DNA from: Pseudomonas sp. PIC25
GTDB taxonomy: Bacteria > Pseudomonadota > Gammaproteobacteria > Pseudomonadales > Pseudomonadaceae
Length of the DNA stretch: 64,000 bases
Reading direction: 5' to 3'
NCBI RefSeq assembly: GCF_002286785.1
Contig: NZ_MUJY01000033.1
Span: 1 to 64,000 of the forward strand
Shown here piece by piece: positions 36,157 through 46,610 of this stretch (within the stretch, counting starts at the first letter, position 1; the number at the start of each line of letters is the position of its first letter). A program made the translations under genes and the position numbers. A model generated the notes under the pieces. It had not been told where the DNA came from, did no database searches, and saw only the letters and a program-made list of their open reading frames with translations.

Positions 36157-36594
36157 GTGACGCTCTGGTTGACTCTCGTACTCCTGGCTCTCCTGCTCAG
36201 TCCGCTTGCCTGGCTGTTGCCTTCCCACCGTCAACGGGGGCAGATGGAAATGCGCCTGGCTGCGCGCCGGATGGGCTTGGCGATGCAGTTGTCGCGCCAG
36301 GAATGGCCGCACTGGCTGGGCCGGCAACCGCCGAACCCGTGCCCGCAGTATCACCGTCCGCGCCGCGCCGGTCGTGGGGACAGTTGGTGTTTCTGGCGAT
36401 CCGAATCCGGCGAATGGTTGAACCAGTGGCGCGAACCTTGCGCGGACGAGGCGTTGGCGGCCCGGCTCGCTGAGCTTCCGATGGATGTCTACAAGATCGA
36501 GGCAAATTCGCAGATGATAGCCCTGTGTTGGGGCGAGCGGGGCGATGCGGAGGCGTTGCAGCGGGTTGCGGATGTGCTGGCTGCGCTCGCCTGA
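36157..36594 (+). CDS. Membrane-anchored conserved protein of unknown function
   Basis: 145 aa from GTG 36157, with AAGGA about 8 nt upstream; the frame is open to 36064 but that part overlaps the start of the divergent uspA. One N-terminal membrane helix (about 2-20, TLWLTLVLLALLLSPLAWLL) precedes a basic stretch (HRQRGQMEMRLAARRMG) and a Trp-rich cytoplasmic domain. I do not recognise the family. Confidence 0.7.
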   Translation: MTLWLTLVLLALLLSPLAWLLPSHRQRGQMEMRLAARRMGLAMQLSRQEWPHWLGRQPPNPCPQYHRPRRAGRGDSWCFWRSESGEWLNQWREPCADEALAARLAELPMDVYKIEANSQMIALCWGERGDAEALQRVADVLAALA

Positions 36595-36601
36595 GGCGCA
36601 G

Positions 36602-36628
36602 AAAAAAGCCCGGTGGGTTGCACCGGGC
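36602..36628 (-). terminator. Terminator of the 36.7 kb periplasmic-protein gene
   Basis: GCCCGGTG/CACCGGGC, an 8-bp stem with loop GGTTG, followed on the minus strand by TTTTTT. Confidence 0.9.
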
Positions 36629-36677
36629 CGTAGCGTATGGCCAGACAGGCCGGAAATCGTGTTGCGCCGGGCCGGGT

Positions 36678-37484
36678 TCACAGGCTTTGCGCGGCATATT
36701 GGGCAGAGAGTACTTCAAGCGCTTCGATAATTCGATCCGAATATTTGCTGATGACGAAAGGAACGCTGTTCTCATTATAGTTTTTCAGCGATTTTTCGAT
36801 GTAACGCCATTTCGTGCCGATGGCCTGCAAGCCCTGTCGGGTCTCTGCGGTGTTGGCCGGCGCCGCTTCCAGGCGCGTGAGTCCGGTCGAGAACTGTTCG
36901 GCCAGTTCGTCGATCGCCTTGCCCTCATTGCCGCCGAAGAATGTTGCCCCGACCGACGCGCTGCGTGAAGCGTAGTCCAGCGCGATATTCTGCATCAGCA
37001 GGCTCTGTTCGCGGCTTTGCTGAGTCAATGGCGGGACGTTGAAGGCACTCTCCCGCTGGATTCTGGCATACAGCTCTCCGCTCAGCTCCATCAGTTGCCG
37101 ATTGCGTTCGGCCAGATCGGCGACGGGCTGGAGGTCGGTGAACCCTTGGCTCTTCAGCGTACTGACCAGCGCCTGGAGGTCATTTTCATAGCCTTGCCAT
37201 TCTTGGGCGAGACGGGTGGCGAGTGCTTTCGAGCTTTCGCCGGGCAACTCCCCCAGCTTATCGAGGCGGCCACGGGACAATTGCAGCGACTCATCGATCA
37301 TGCGCGCGTAGCGCTGGTCGCCTTCCATGCCATTGAACATGAAGAACGCCGCCAGGCTTCGTTGGGTGGCGAGGCGTTGCTGATGCAAATCGAGCAGCGT
37401 GGCGCTCGGGTCGGCCGCCCAGGCGGGCAGGGCCAGACAGAGGGCGAGGAGGGTGCTCGAAAGAGTGCGCAGACGGTTCGGCAT
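36678..37484 (-). CDS. Periplasmic protein with sensor-like helical domain
   Basis: 268 aa. The signal peptide MPNRLRTLSSTLLALCLALPAWA ends with AWAAD cleavage. The mature part is helical: LHQQRLATQRSLAAFFMFNGM, then long amphipathic stretches. It resembles the NarX/PilJ-type helical-bundle sensor region, yet there is no transmembrane helix or transducer after it. Function is unknown. GGAG precedes the ATG, and it has its own strong terminator. Confidence 0.75.
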   Translation of the reverse strand: MPNRLRTLSSTLLALCLALPAWAADPSATLLDLHQQRLATQRSLAAFFMFNGMEGDQRYARMIDESLQLSRGRLDKLGELPGESSKALATRLAQEWQGYENDLQALVSTLKSQGFTDLQPVADLAERNRQLMELSGELYARIQRESAFNVPPLTQQSREQSLLMQNIALDYASRSASVGATFFGGNEGKAIDELAEQFSTGLTRLEAAPANTAETRQGLQAIGTKWRYIEKSLKNYNENSVPFVISKYSDRIIEALEVLSAQYAAQSL

Positions 37485-37588
37485 GGACGACTCCGTTGGC
37501 CCGTTGATTCCCGTTTGTTGTTCTTCTGTTCACAGGCCTGGGCGGGCCGTGCGGGGCGACTCTACCTGTAGCCGGCAGGTTTGACCAG

Positions 37589-37705
37589 CTAGCGGACGGG
37601 CAGGGTGCCAGTATCGGTAGCGTTGGCGAATGCCTGCACATAGATGCTGTGAATGTTGCTTTCCAGGGCCTCGGTGGCTCCGTTGCCGGGCGAAAGCGAG
37701 CGCAC
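37589..37705 (-). CDS. Possible 38-residue protein
   Basis: The frame from GTG 37705 reads MRSLSPGNGATEALESNIHS and ends ATDTGTLPVR before TAG. GGAGG lies 11 nt before the GTG, and TTG 37723 is an alternative start. Third codon positions are GC-rich, as in real genes here. No family is recognised. It could equally be chance. Confidence 0.25.
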   Translation of the reverse strand: MRSLSPGNGATEALESNIHSIYVQAFANATDTGTLPVR

Positions 37706-37766
37706 AACGGCGGCGTCCTCCAATTGACAACGGCCGGATTTTACCCGATGGTGTGCACACCCAAAT

Positions 37767-37793
37767 CAAACGGGCGTATGAATTGAGCGTTTG
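37767..37793 (+). promoter_or_regulatory. Possible PsrA half-site pair upstream of fadB
   Basis: CAAAC and GTTTG are inverted with a 17-nt gap, longer than the usual PsrA spacing of 2-4. PsrA is known to repress fadBA in P. aeruginosa, so this is a candidate only. Confidence 0.3.
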
Positions 37794-37942
37794 CCTCAGG
37801 CGGCGGCTCTAAAACAAAACCCGATTATCACGTCGGCGGGTGTACCAGACAGTTCGAGGCTATGCTCCGGCTGCGCCGCAGGTAAGTCCGCGGCTGGTGT
37901 CCGATGTGCACTGTTCAGCTTCCATACCGTGGAGATCAGTTG

Positions 37943-40090
37943 ATGATTTACGAAGGTAAAGCCATCACGGTTAAGGCTCTTGAGGGCGGCATCGTCGAAT
38001 TGAATTTCGACCTCAAGGGTGAGTCCGTCAACAAATTCAACCGTCTCACCCTGAACGAGCTACGCGAATCCGTGGATGCCATCAAGGCGGACGGTTCGAT
38101 CAAAGGCGTGGTCGTCACCAGCGGCAAGGACGTGTTTATCGTCGGCGCCGACATCACCGAGTTCGTCGATAACTTCAAACTGCCCGACGAAGAGCTGGTT
38201 GCCGGCAACCTCGAAGCCAACAAGATCTTCAGCGATTTCGAAGACCTCGGCGTGCCGACGGTCGTCGCCATCAATGGCATCGCCCTCGGTGGCGGTTTCG
38301 AGATGTGCCTGGCCTGCGACTACCGTGTCATGGCGGACAGCGCCAAGGTCGGTTTGCCGGAAGTCAAGCTGGGCATCTACCCGGGCTTCGGCGGCACCGT
38401 TCGTCTGCCGCGTGTGATCGGCACCGACAACGCCATCGAGTGGATCGCCTCCGGTAAGGAAAACAAGGCCGAAGACGCGCTGAAAGTCGGCGCTGTCGAT
38501 GCCGTTGTCGCCGCCGACAAGCTGCAGGCCGCTGCCGTTGACCTGATCAAGCGTGCCATCTCCGGTGAGCTGGACTACAAGGTCAAGCGCCAGCCGAAGC
38601 TGGAAAAGATCAAGCTGAATGCCATCGAACAGATGATGGCTTTCGAAACCACCAAGGGCTTCGTCGCCGGCCAGGCCGGGCCGAACTACCCGGCGCCGGT
38701 CGAAGCGATCAAGACCATCCAGAAGGCCGCCAACTTCACCCGTGACAAGGCGCTGGAGGTCGAGGCCGCCGGCTTCGTCAAGCTGGCCAAGACTTCTGTC
38801 GCGGAAAGCCTGATCGGCCTGTTCCTGAACGATCAGGAGCTGAAGAAAAAAGCCAAGAAGTACGACGAACTGGCCAAAGACGTGAAGATGGCTGCCGTAC
38901 TCGGTGCCGGCATCATGGGCGGTGGCATCGCCTACCAGTCCGCCGTCAAGGGCACGCCGATCCTGATGAAGGACATCCGCGAGGAGGCTATCCAGCTCGG
39001 CCTCGGCGAAGCAGCCAAGCTGCTCGGCAAGCGCGTCGAGAAGGGCCGCCTGACTCCCGAGAAGATGGCTCAGGCACTCAATGCCATCCGTCCGACCCTG
39101 TCCTACGGCGATTTCGGCACTGTCGACATCGTGGTCGAGGCCGTGGTCGAGAATCCGAAGATCAAGCAGGCCGTGCTGTCCGAAGTGGAAGGGTTGGTGA
39201 AGGAGGACGCGGTCCTCACCTCCAACACCTCGACCATTTCCATCAGCCTGCTGGCCCAGGCGCTCAAGCGTCCGGAAAACTTCTGCGGCATGCACTTCTT
39301 CAACCCGGTGCATATGATGCCGCTGGTGGAAGTGATCCGTGGCGAGAAGACCGGCGAAACCGCTATCGCCACCACCGTTGCCTATGCCAAGAAAATGGGC
39401 AAGACCCCGGTCGTGGTCAACGACTGCCCGGGCTTCCTGGTCAACCGCGTGTTGTTCCCGTATTTCGGCGGCTTCGCCAAACTGCTGGAGCTGGGCGTCG
39501 ATTTCGTCCGCATCGACAAGGTGATGGAGAAGTTCGGCTGGCCCATGGGGCCGGCCTACCTGTCCGACGTGGTCGGCATCGACACCGGCCACCATGGCCG
39601 CGACGTGATGGCCGAGGGCTTCCCGGATCGCATGGCCGTCGAGGGCAAGACTGCCGTTGACGTGATGTACGAAGCCAATCGTCTGGGTCAGAAGAATGGC
39701 AAGGGGTTCTACGCCTACGAAACCGACAAGCGCGGCAAGCCGAAGAAGGTCTCCGATCCGCAGGCCTACGAAGTGCTCAAGCCGATCATCCGCGAACAGC
39801 GCGAACTGACCGACGAGGACATCATCAACTTCATGATGATCCCGCTGTGCCTGGAAACCGTCCGCTGCCTGGAAGATGGCATCGTCGAAACGGCTGCCGA
39901 AGCCGACATGGGCCTGATCTACGGCATCGGCTTCCCGCCCTTCCGTGGGGGTGCGCTGCGTTACATCGATTCCATCGGTGTAGCCGAATTCGTGGCCCTG
40001 GCCGACAAGTACGCCGACCTGGGTCCGCTGTACCACCCGACCGCGAAGCTGCGTGAAATGGCCGCCAAGGGCCAGAGCTTCTTCGGTTAA
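37943..40090 (+). CDS. fadB: Fatty acid oxidation complex alpha subunit FadB
   Basis: 715 aa, the FadB length. The enoyl-CoA hydratase half (1-190) has [17 protein letters not shown] and catalytic glutamates E120 and E140. The 3-hydroxyacyl-CoA dehydrogenase half binds NAD at [15 protein letters not shown], with the [14 protein letters not shown] active-site histidine. It performs hydration and oxidation of enoyl-CoA in beta-oxidation and pairs with FadA. ATG 37943 follows GGAG at 8 nt. First gene of fadBA; expected to be repressed by PsrA and relieved by long-chain acyl molecules. Confidence 0.97.
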   Translation: MIYEGKAITVKALEGGIVELNFDLKGESVNKFNRLTLNELRESVDAIKADGSIKGVVVTSGKDVFIVGADITEFVDNFKLPDEELVAGNLEANKIFSDFEDLGVPTVVAINGIALGGGFEMCLACDYRVMADSAKVGLPEVKLGIYPGFGGTVRLPRVIGTDNAIEWIASGKENKAEDALKVGAVDAVVAADKLQAAAVDLIKRAISGELDYKVKRQPKLEKIKLNAIEQMMAFETTKGFVAGQAGPNYPAPVEAIKTIQKAANFTRDKALEVEAAGFVKLAKTSVAESLIGLFLNDQELKKKAKKYDELAKDVKMAAVLGAGIMGGGIAYQSAVKGTPILMKDIREEAIQLGLGEAAKLLGKRVEKGRLTPEKMAQALNAIRPTLSYGDFGTVDIVVEAVVENPKIKQAVLSEVEGLVKEDAVLTSNTSTISISLLAQALKRPENFCGMHFFNPVHMMPLVEVIRGEKTGETAIATTVAYAKKMGKTPVVVNDCPGFLVNRVLFPYFGGFAKLLELGVDFVRIDKVMEKFGWPMGPAYLSDVVGIDTGHHGRDVMAEGFPDRMAVEGKTAVDVMYEANRLGQKNGKGFYAYETDKRGKPKKVSDPQAYEVLKPIIREQRELTDEDIINFMMIPLCLETVRCLEDGIVETAAEADMGLIYGIGFPPFRGGALRYIDSIGVAEFVALADKYADLGPLYHPTAKLREMAAKGQSFFG

Positions 40091-41296
<1,206 letters not shown>

Positions 41297-41321
41297 GCGT
41301 CCTAAGCAATCGGTGGTACGA

Positions 41322-41353
41322 GCCGGGGCCTGGTGCCCCGGCTTTTGTTTTTG
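41322..41353 (+). terminator. Terminator after fadBA
   Basis: GCCGGGGC/GCCCCGGC stem, loop CTGGT, then TTTTGTTTTTG. The next gene starts only 20 nt later, so it needs read-through or a promoter within or upstream of the hairpin. Confidence 0.92.
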
Positions 41354-41372
41354 TGCAGAGAGGGAATCCGTG

Positions 41373-41609
41373 ATGCGAGTTCAACCCGGCCTCTATCGCC
41401 ATTACAAAGGGCCCGAGTATCGGGTATTTGGTGTGGCCCGGCATTCCGAGACGGAAGAAGAGCTAGTGGTGTACCAAGCGCTGTACGGCGAGTACGGACT
41501 CTGGGTGCGCCCGCTGCGCATGTTCACCGAGACCGTCGAGGTGGATGGTGAAAGTGTTCCGCGTTTTGCATTGATCAAGGCGGAAAAGACGCTGTTCGAG
41601 CAGCCTTGA
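41373..41609 (+). CDS. DUF1653 protein
   Basis: 78 aa, the standard length: PGLYRHYKGPEYRVFGVARHSETEEELVVYQALYG and WVRPLRMFTETVEVDG are typical of DUF1653. A GAGGGA site precedes ATG 41373. It is a small cytoplasmic protein of unknown function. Confidence 0.9.
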   Translation: MRVQPGLYRHYKGPEYRVFGVARHSETEEELVVYQALYGEYGLWVRPLRMFTETVEVDGESVPRFALIKAEKTLFEQP

Positions 41610-41633
41610 CCTCCTATCGCCGAACCGGGGCGC

Positions 41634-41661
41634 TTGACCTTGCCTCGGCCACCACTATATA
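41634..41661 (+). promoter_or_regulatory. Sigma-70 promoter of topA
   Basis: -35 TTGACC (41634-41639), 16-nt spacer, -10 TATATA (41656-41661). It lies 62 nt before the topA ATG. Confidence 0.7.
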
Positions 41662-41723
41662 TAGCGGTGCCGCGCCAGGCGGCTCCCGCCTTTCATTTAC
41701 CGAATTCAGGAATTTTCCGATCC

Positions 41724-44330
41724 ATGGGCAAATCGCTGGTCATCGTGGAATCCCCGGCCAAGGCCAAGACCATCAACAAGTACCTGGGCAGCCAGTACGT
41801 GGTGAAGTCGAGCATCGGCCATATCCGTGACCTGCCCACCAGCGGTTCGTCCAGCAATGGCAAGGAGCCGGCGAAGCGCGGCAAGACTGCCGCCGAGGCT
41901 CCGGCGTTGTCGGCGAAGGAAAAGGCCAAGCGCCAGCTGTTCTCGCGCATGGGTGTCGATCCCGAGCACGGCTGGAAAGCCAAATACGAGATTCTGCCGG
42001 GCAAGGAAAAGGTGATCGACGAGCTTCGCCGCTTGGCCAAGGATGCCGACACCATCTATCTCGCAACCGACTTGGACCGCGAAGGGGAGGCCATCGCCTG
42101 GCACCTGCGCGAGTCCATCGGTGGCGACGAGAGCCGCTACAAGCGCGTGGTTTTCAACGAAATCACCAAGAAAGCGATCCAGGAAGCGTTCTCCGCACCC
42201 GGCGATCTGGACATCAATCGGGTCAACGCCCAGCAGGCGCGGCGATTCCTCGACCGCGTGGTCGGCTACATGGTGTCGCCGTTGCTCTGGCAGAAGATCG
42301 CCCGCGGCCTTTCCGCCGGCCGCGTCCAGTCGGTAGCGGTGAAGCTGGTGGTCGAGCGTGAACGCGAAATCCGCGCCTTCGTTCCGGAAGAATACTGGGA
42401 AGTGCATGCCGACCTGTCCACGGCGAAGAATGCCCAGGTGCGTTTCGAAGTGGTCCGCGAGCGGGGCGAGGCCTTCAAGCCGCTCAACGAAGCACAGGCC
42501 ATGGCGGCGCTGGAGAAGCTCAAGGCTTCCAGCTATCGCGTGGTCAAGCGCGAGGACAAGCCGACCAGCAGCCGTCCGTCGGCTCCGTTCATCACGTCCA
42601 CGCTGCAGCAGGCGGCGAGCAACCGTCTCGGCTTCGGTGTGAAGAAGACCATGATGATGGCCCAGCGTCTCTACGAGGCGGGCTACATCACTTATATGCG
42701 TACCGACTCGACCAACCTTTCGGCGGACGCCATCGGCATGGTCCGGGGCTTCATCGAGGGCGAGTTCGGTCAGAAATACCTGCCGGCGAAGCCGAATGTC
42801 TATTCCAGCAAGGAAGGCGCCCAGGAGGCTCACGAGGCGATCCGTCCGTCCGACGTCAATCTGCGGCCGAACCAACTGTCCGGCATGGAGCGTGACGCCG
42901 AGCGTCTCTACGAATTGATCTGGCGTCAGTTCGTCGCCTGCCAGATGCCTCCGGCCGAGTACCTGTCGACCACTGTCAGCGTAGCGGCGGGCGACTTCGA
43001 ACTGCGTGCCAAGGGGCGCATCCTCAGATTCGACGGCTATACCCGGGTACTGCCCCAGCAGAGCAAGCCGGGCGAAGACGACGTGCTGCCGGAGATGAAT
43101 GAAAGCGAGATGCTGAAGCTGATCAAGCTCGATCCCAGCCAGCATTTTACCAAGCCGCCGGCGCGCTACTCCGAAGCCAGTTTGGTCAAGGAGCTGGAAA
43201 AGCGTGGTATTGGCCGGCCGTCGACCTACGCGGCGATCATCTCAACCATCCAGGAACGCGGTTACGTCACTGTGCATAACCGTCGTTTCTACGCGGAGAA
43301 GATGGGCGATATCGTGACCGACCGTCTTTCCGAGAGTTTTTCCAACCTCATGGACTACGGCTTTACTGCCGGGATGGAAGAGCATCTGGATGATGTTGCC
43401 CAAGGTGAGCGTGACTGGAAGCACCTTCTCGACGAGTTCTATGCCGATTTCAAGAAAAAGCTGGAAACCGCCGAGGCCAGCGAGAAGGGCATGCGTGCCA
43501 ACCAGCCGACACTGACCGACATTCCCTGCCGCGAATGCGGACGGCCTATGATGATTCGTACCGCCTCCACTGGGGTCTTCCTCGGTTGTTCTGGGTACAG
43601 TCTGCCGCCGAAAGAGCGTTGCAAGGCAACCATCAACCTGATTCCGGGTGACGAAATCGCGGCGGATGACGAGGGCGAGTCGGAATCCCGCGTTCTGTTG
43701 GGCAAGCACCGTTGCCCGATCTGCTCGACGGCGATGGACGCCTATCTGTTGGACGAGAAGCGTAAGTTGCACATCTGCGGCAATAACCCGGACTGCAGTG
43801 GCTACGAGATCGAGCAGGGCCAGTACCGTATCAAGGGTTACGAAGGGCCGAGTCTCGAATGTGACAAGTGTGGCAGCGAGATGCAGTTGAAGACCGGCCG
43901 CTTCGGCAAGTTCTTTGGATGCACCAACCCGACCTGCAAGAACACCCGCAAGTTGCTGAAGAACGGTGAGCCAGCACCGCCGAAGATGGATGCGATCAAG
44001 ATGCCGGAGCTCAAGTGCGAGAAGGTCGACGACATCTATGTGCTGCGTGACGGTGCATCCGGTTTGTTCCTGGCGGCCAGTCAGTTTCCGAAGAACCGCG
44101 AGACCCGTGCGCCCTTAGTCAGTGAGTTGATCCCGCACAAGGATGAATTGGATCCGAAGTATCACTTCCTCCTGGAGGCGCCACAGAAGGACCCAGAGGG
44201 CCGCCCGGCAGTGATTCGTTTCAGCCGCAAGAGCAAGGAGCAGTACGTGCAGTCCGAGGTCGATGGTAAGCCTACCGGCTGGCGTGCGTTCTACGACGGC
44301 AATCGTTGGAAAGTCGAAGACAAGCGCTGA
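41724..44330 (+). CDS. topA: DNA topoisomerase I
   Basis: 868 aa. The Toprim domain ([34 protein letters not shown]) is followed by the cleavage domain, with the nucleophilic tyrosine in [14 protein letters not shown]. Three C-terminal zinc-ribbon repeats start [16 protein letters not shown] and CDKCGSEM, each with four cysteines, and a final zinc-free ribbon domain follows. It relaxes negative supercoils. ATG 41724 chosen by homology. Confidence 0.97.
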   Translation: MGKSLVIVESPAKAKTINKYLGSQYVVKSSIGHIRDLPTSGSSSNGKEPAKRGKTAAEAPALSAKEKAKRQLFSRMGVDPEHGWKAKYEILPGKEKVIDELRRLAKDADTIYLATDLDREGEAIAWHLRESIGGDESRYKRVVFNEITKKAIQEAFSAPGDLDINRVNAQQARRFLDRVVGYMVSPLLWQKIARGLSAGRVQSVAVKLVVEREREIRAFVPEEYWEVHADLSTAKNAQVRFEVVRERGEAFKPLNEAQAMAALEKLKASSYRVVKREDKPTSSRPSAPFITSTLQQAASNRLGFGVKKTMMMAQRLYEAGYITYMRTDSTNLSADAIGMVRGFIEGEFGQKYLPAKPNVYSSKEGAQEAHEAIRPSDVNLRPNQLSGMERDAERLYELIWRQFVACQMPPAEYLSTTVSVAAGDFELRAKGRILRFDGYTRVLPQQSKPGEDDVLPEMNESEMLKLIKLDPSQHFTKPPARYSEASLVKELEKRGIGRPSTYAAIISTIQERGYVTVHNRRFYAEKMGDIVTDRLSESFSNLMDYGFTAGMEEHLDDVAQGERDWKHLLDEFYADFKKKLETAEASEKGMRANQPTLTDIPCRECGRPMMIRTASTGVFLGCSGYSLPPKERCKATINLIPGDEIAADDEGESESRVLLGKHRCPICSTAMDAYLLDEKRKLHICGNNPDCSGYEIEQGQYRIKGYEGPSLECDKCGSEMQLKTGRFGKFFGCTNPTCKNTRKLLKNGEPAPPKMDAIKMPELKCEKVDDIYVLRDGASGLFLAASQFPKNRETRAPLVSELIPHKDELDPKYHFLLEAPQKDPEGRPAVIRFSRKSKEQYVQSEVDGKPTGWRAFYDGNRWKVEDKR

Positions 44331-44343
44331 TCGGACAAAACGT

Positions 44344-44364
44344 GCCTCCGGTTCTGCCGGAGGC
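44344..44364 (+). terminator. Hairpin after topA
   Basis: GCCTCCGG/CCGGAGGC around TTCTG, 14 nt after the stop. No T-run, so it is a weak terminator at best. Confidence 0.45.
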
Positions 44365-44419
44365 GCGTATAGTCCGGTAGATTCTTCCGGCACTTTACGC
44401 GTACCTCTGGAGGCGCCGT

Positions 44420-44938
44420 ATGGCCCACGAGCTTTATACCCGTACAAACCAGAAGCTCTACTTCGCCGGTCTGGCGCTGGAGGCGTGGAAACGTGCCGAA
44501 ACCGGGCAGGCGATGAACGCCCAGGCACTGATCCAGGCCGAGCGCGAGTCCGCCTTGTTTCATCTCTATGGCGCCGTTCTGGGCCTTTGCCATGAAATCG
44601 CCGGTTTCTATCGTTTGCCCGAGGCGCGCGCGCCCAGGGTCGATATGCTGTTGAACCAAGCGGTCCTGAATGCTGCGCCCAGCCCTGAGCTGGCCGAGCT
44701 GGTGGAGTTGGCGCAGCAACCCGAAACATGGCTTGGGCGCCTCCTTGCGGCCTACACTGCGCTGTTCCAACCACCACAAGCGCCGAAGAAGGCCAAAGTC
44801 GACCCGACCGTGCCATTGATCGAATCGGTCGATCTGGAAGCGGAGGAGCCTTCGCTCGGTCGCGATGAGCTGGAAGAGTGGCGCAAACAGCTGAAAGGTC
44901 TGGCGCTACGTTTCCGTGAAACACTGACAGAGTGTTGA
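44420..44938 (+). CDS. Conserved protein, DUF6586-like
   Basis: 172 aa, soluble and mainly helical: MAHELYTRTNQKLYFAGLAL, FHLYGAVLGLCHEIAGFYRL, and a charged C-terminus. I recall a DUF6586 family in this genomic place in pseudomonads; the function is unknown. Confidence 0.8.
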   Translation: MAHELYTRTNQKLYFAGLALEAWKRAETGQAMNAQALIQAERESALFHLYGAVLGLCHEIAGFYRLPEARAPRVDMLLNQAVLNAAPSPELAELVELAQQPETWLGRLLAAYTALFQPPQAPKKAKVDPTVPLIESVDLEAEEPSLGRDELEEWRKQLKGLALRFRETLTEC

Positions 44939-45004
44939 GCCGAACGGTTAGAGACGTATTCCTTCAGGCTGGTACAATGGCTAGCCTTCGCTTGAGATTG
45001 ACTT

Positions 45005-45241
45005 ATGCCTACTTCCTTCCTCGAAATTGTTGAGCTGCCCGATGGGCGCATTGCCTTGCGCCGAGCGGAGGATGAGGAAGCGTTGGTAATCCTCGACTTC
45101 TCGGCAGATGCCAAGGCTTTCCTGCAGGGTCACCATGTGGAAGTCGCCAAGGCCATGCTGAGCGTCGGCGTGCAGATGGCTGGCCGATTGGCCGAAGGGG
45201 ATTTCGAGCGGGATGAGGAAGGACCTCGCGTCCTGCACTGA
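45005..45241 (+). CDS. Small conserved protein of unknown function
   Basis: 78 aa, acidic and soluble: MPTSFLEIVELPDGRIALRR to GDFERDEEGPRVLH. A TACAAT -10-like box lies at 44973-44978. It converges with sulA. No family is recognised. Confidence 0.82.
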   Translation: MPTSFLEIVELPDGRIALRRAEDEEALVILDFSADAKAFLQGHHVEVAKAMLSVGVQMAGRLAEGDFERDEEGPRVLH

Positions 45242-45305
45242 GCCAAGCTTCCTACCATTGATCGCCTGCTGCATCGAGGCGTGGCACCTCCGTGTGCCGT
45301 TGTGA

Positions 45306-45776
45306 TCAACCCAGACGAATATTCAGGCTTTGCGCGCTACCCAGGCGGGCGGCGGAGGCAAGGTTCTGGCGTGCCTCGAAGTCGAGCGGGTTCAACCAAC
45401 TGACGACGGTGTGGCTGCGGCCCAGGCGCAGGGCTTCGCAGGCCAGTTCAAGGCTGGTTTGCTGACCGCGTGGATGCAGCAGGAGAATCCGCTCACGGTT
45501 CAGGCCGGCCTCGCGCAACCAGCTATGGGTCAGGCTGGAAGGCGGAGCGATGAGCGTAAGCCAGCGTAGATCGGTTTCTTCGCTCAGCTCCCGAAGGATG
45601 GGCGCCAGCAGGTGGAGGCAGTGCCCGGCCGCTCCGCTCAGCGACAGTTCGCTGAAGGCCTCGGGTTCGGGCCAATGGGGCTCGGTTTCATCGGCCAGTA
45701 ATGGCACGGCGGGTTGGCCGAGAAAAGCCTCGAACAGGGGAAGCTGGGGAAGGTCAAGCGGCTGCGAGAACTGCAT
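45306..45776 (-). CDS. sulA: SOS cell-division inhibitor SulA
   Basis: 156 aa. The central segment LRWLTLIAPPSSLTHSWLREAGLNRERILLLHP is typical of SulA/RecA-like FtsZ inhibitors. It blocks FtsZ ring assembly during DNA damage. The gene starts 9 nt after the lexA stop, so it is driven by the lexA promoter and induced by the SOS response. Confidence 0.92.
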   Translation of the reverse strand: MQFSQPLDLPQLPLFEAFLGQPAVPLLADETEPHWPEPEAFSELSLSGAAGHCLHLLAPILRELSEETDLRWLTLIAPPSSLTHSWLREAGLNRERILLLHPRGQQTSLELACEALRLGRSHTVVSWLNPLDFEARQNLASAARLGSAQSLNIRLG

Positions 45777-45785
45777 AACGTCTCC

Positions 45786-46397
45786 TTAGCGGCGGATTAC
45801 GCCGACACTCAAGCCTTCGATCGTCAGGTTCTGTTGTTCCAGATCGACTTCGATAGGGGCGAATTCCGGATTTTCCGCGATGAGCCAGACCTTGTTGCCC
45901 TCGCGCTTGAAACGCTTGACCGTGACGTCGTCATCCAGGCGAGCGACCACGACCTGGCCATTGCGGGCCTCGCGGGTGGCATGCACGGCCAGTAGGTCGC
46001 CATCGTAGATACCGATGTCCTTCATGCTCATGCCGCGGACACGTAGCAGATAGTCGGCACGGGGATGGAAGAAATCCGGATTGATCCGGCAGGATTCTTC
46101 GACATTCTGTTGCGCTAGAATCGGCGCACCGGCAGCGACCCGGCCAATGACCGGCAAGCCGTCTTCCTCGGCGTTGTTCGGCTCGAACCCAGGGATGCGA
46201 ATGCCCCTGGAGGCACCGGGGGTCATTTCGATGGCGCCTTTGCGGGCAAGGGCCTTGAGATGCTCCTCGGCGGCGTTGGGAGACTTGAAACCGAGCTCCT
46301 GGGCGATTTCGGCCCGGGTGGGCGGATAGCCATTGTCTTCCAGGCAACGCTTGATGAAGGCGAGAATCTCGGCTTGGCGGGGCGTCAGTTTCAGCAT
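45786..46397 (-). CDS. lexA: SOS repressor LexA
   Basis: 203 aa. Winged helix at 1-65 ([33 protein letters not shown]). The self-cleavage bond is A89-G90 in GRVAAGAP. The catalytic pair is S124 (RGMSMKD) and K161 (DVTVKRF). It represses SOS genes until RecA filaments induce cleavage. Two LexA boxes lie upstream, so it is autorepressed and drives sulA. Confidence 0.98.
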   Translation of the reverse strand: MLKLTPRQAEILAFIKRCLEDNGYPPTRAEIAQELGFKSPNAAEEHLKALARKGAIEMTPGASRGIRIPGFEPNNAEEDGLPVIGRVAAGAPILAQQNVEESCRINPDFFHPRADYLLRVRGMSMKDIGIYDGDLLAVHATREARNGQVVVARLDDDVTVKRFKREGNKVWLIAENPEFAPIEVDLEQQNLTIEGLSVGVIRR

Positions 46398-46406
46398 GTC
46401 TTGGCT

Positions 46407-46422
46407 CTGTTTTTTTATACAG
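46407..46422 (-). promoter_or_regulatory. LexA box 1
   Basis: CTGTTTTTTTATACAG fits CTGT-N8-ACAG exactly, 10 nt upstream of the lexA start. Confidence 0.93.
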
Positions 46423-46425
46423 TGC

Positions 46426-46441
46426 CTGGGATTATATACAG
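46426..46441 (-). promoter_or_regulatory. LexA box 2
   Basis: CTGGGATTATATACAG, one mismatch to CTGT-N8-ACAG, 3 nt beyond box 1 on the same helix face region. Confidence 0.85.
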
Positions 46442-46550
46442 TGGGAGGCGGTTGGCAATCCTTTCGCTTGTCGGTTCGTGCCTGGTCACGGCCGTCCGAG
46501 TGTGGTCGTCGCCAATCGTGACCGGCCGGCCAAAAGTCGGCTCGTGCGAC

Positions 46551-46580
46551 TTGACAAGCCGGTGCGCTGAAACGTATGTT
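46551..46580 (+). promoter_or_regulatory. psrA promoter
   Basis: -35 TTGACA (46551-46556), 18-nt spacer, -10 TATGTT (46575-46580). The -10 lies inside the first PsrA operator. Confidence 0.65.
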
Positions 46581-46595
46581 TCAAACAAGTGTTTG
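46569..46595 (+). promoter_or_regulatory. Tandem PsrA operators
   Basis: GAAACGTATGTTTC (46569-46582) and CAAACAAGTGTTTG (46582-46595) both match the known PsrA motif (G/C)AAAC-N2-4-GTTT(G/C) and share one base. They cover the -10 and start of psrA, consistent with autorepression. Confidence 0.85.
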
Positions 46596-46610
46596 TCAGG
46601 TGGAGGATCC

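Larger units (their letters stand above)
37485..37942. other. 458-bp intergenic region upstream of fadB
   Basis: It holds a possible 38-codon minus-strand frame (37589-37705), a TTGACA box at 37724-37729 and an inverted CAAAC/GTTTG pair (37767-37793). The last ~150 bp are more AT-rich than the genes and probably hold the fadBA promoter. The exact -10 is not evident. Confidence 0.6.

Noticed and set aside
41322-41353. fadBA terminator so close to the DUF1653 gene as a possible riboswitch
   Set aside because: No alternative pairing or conserved aptamer is visible; an ordinary terminator explains it.
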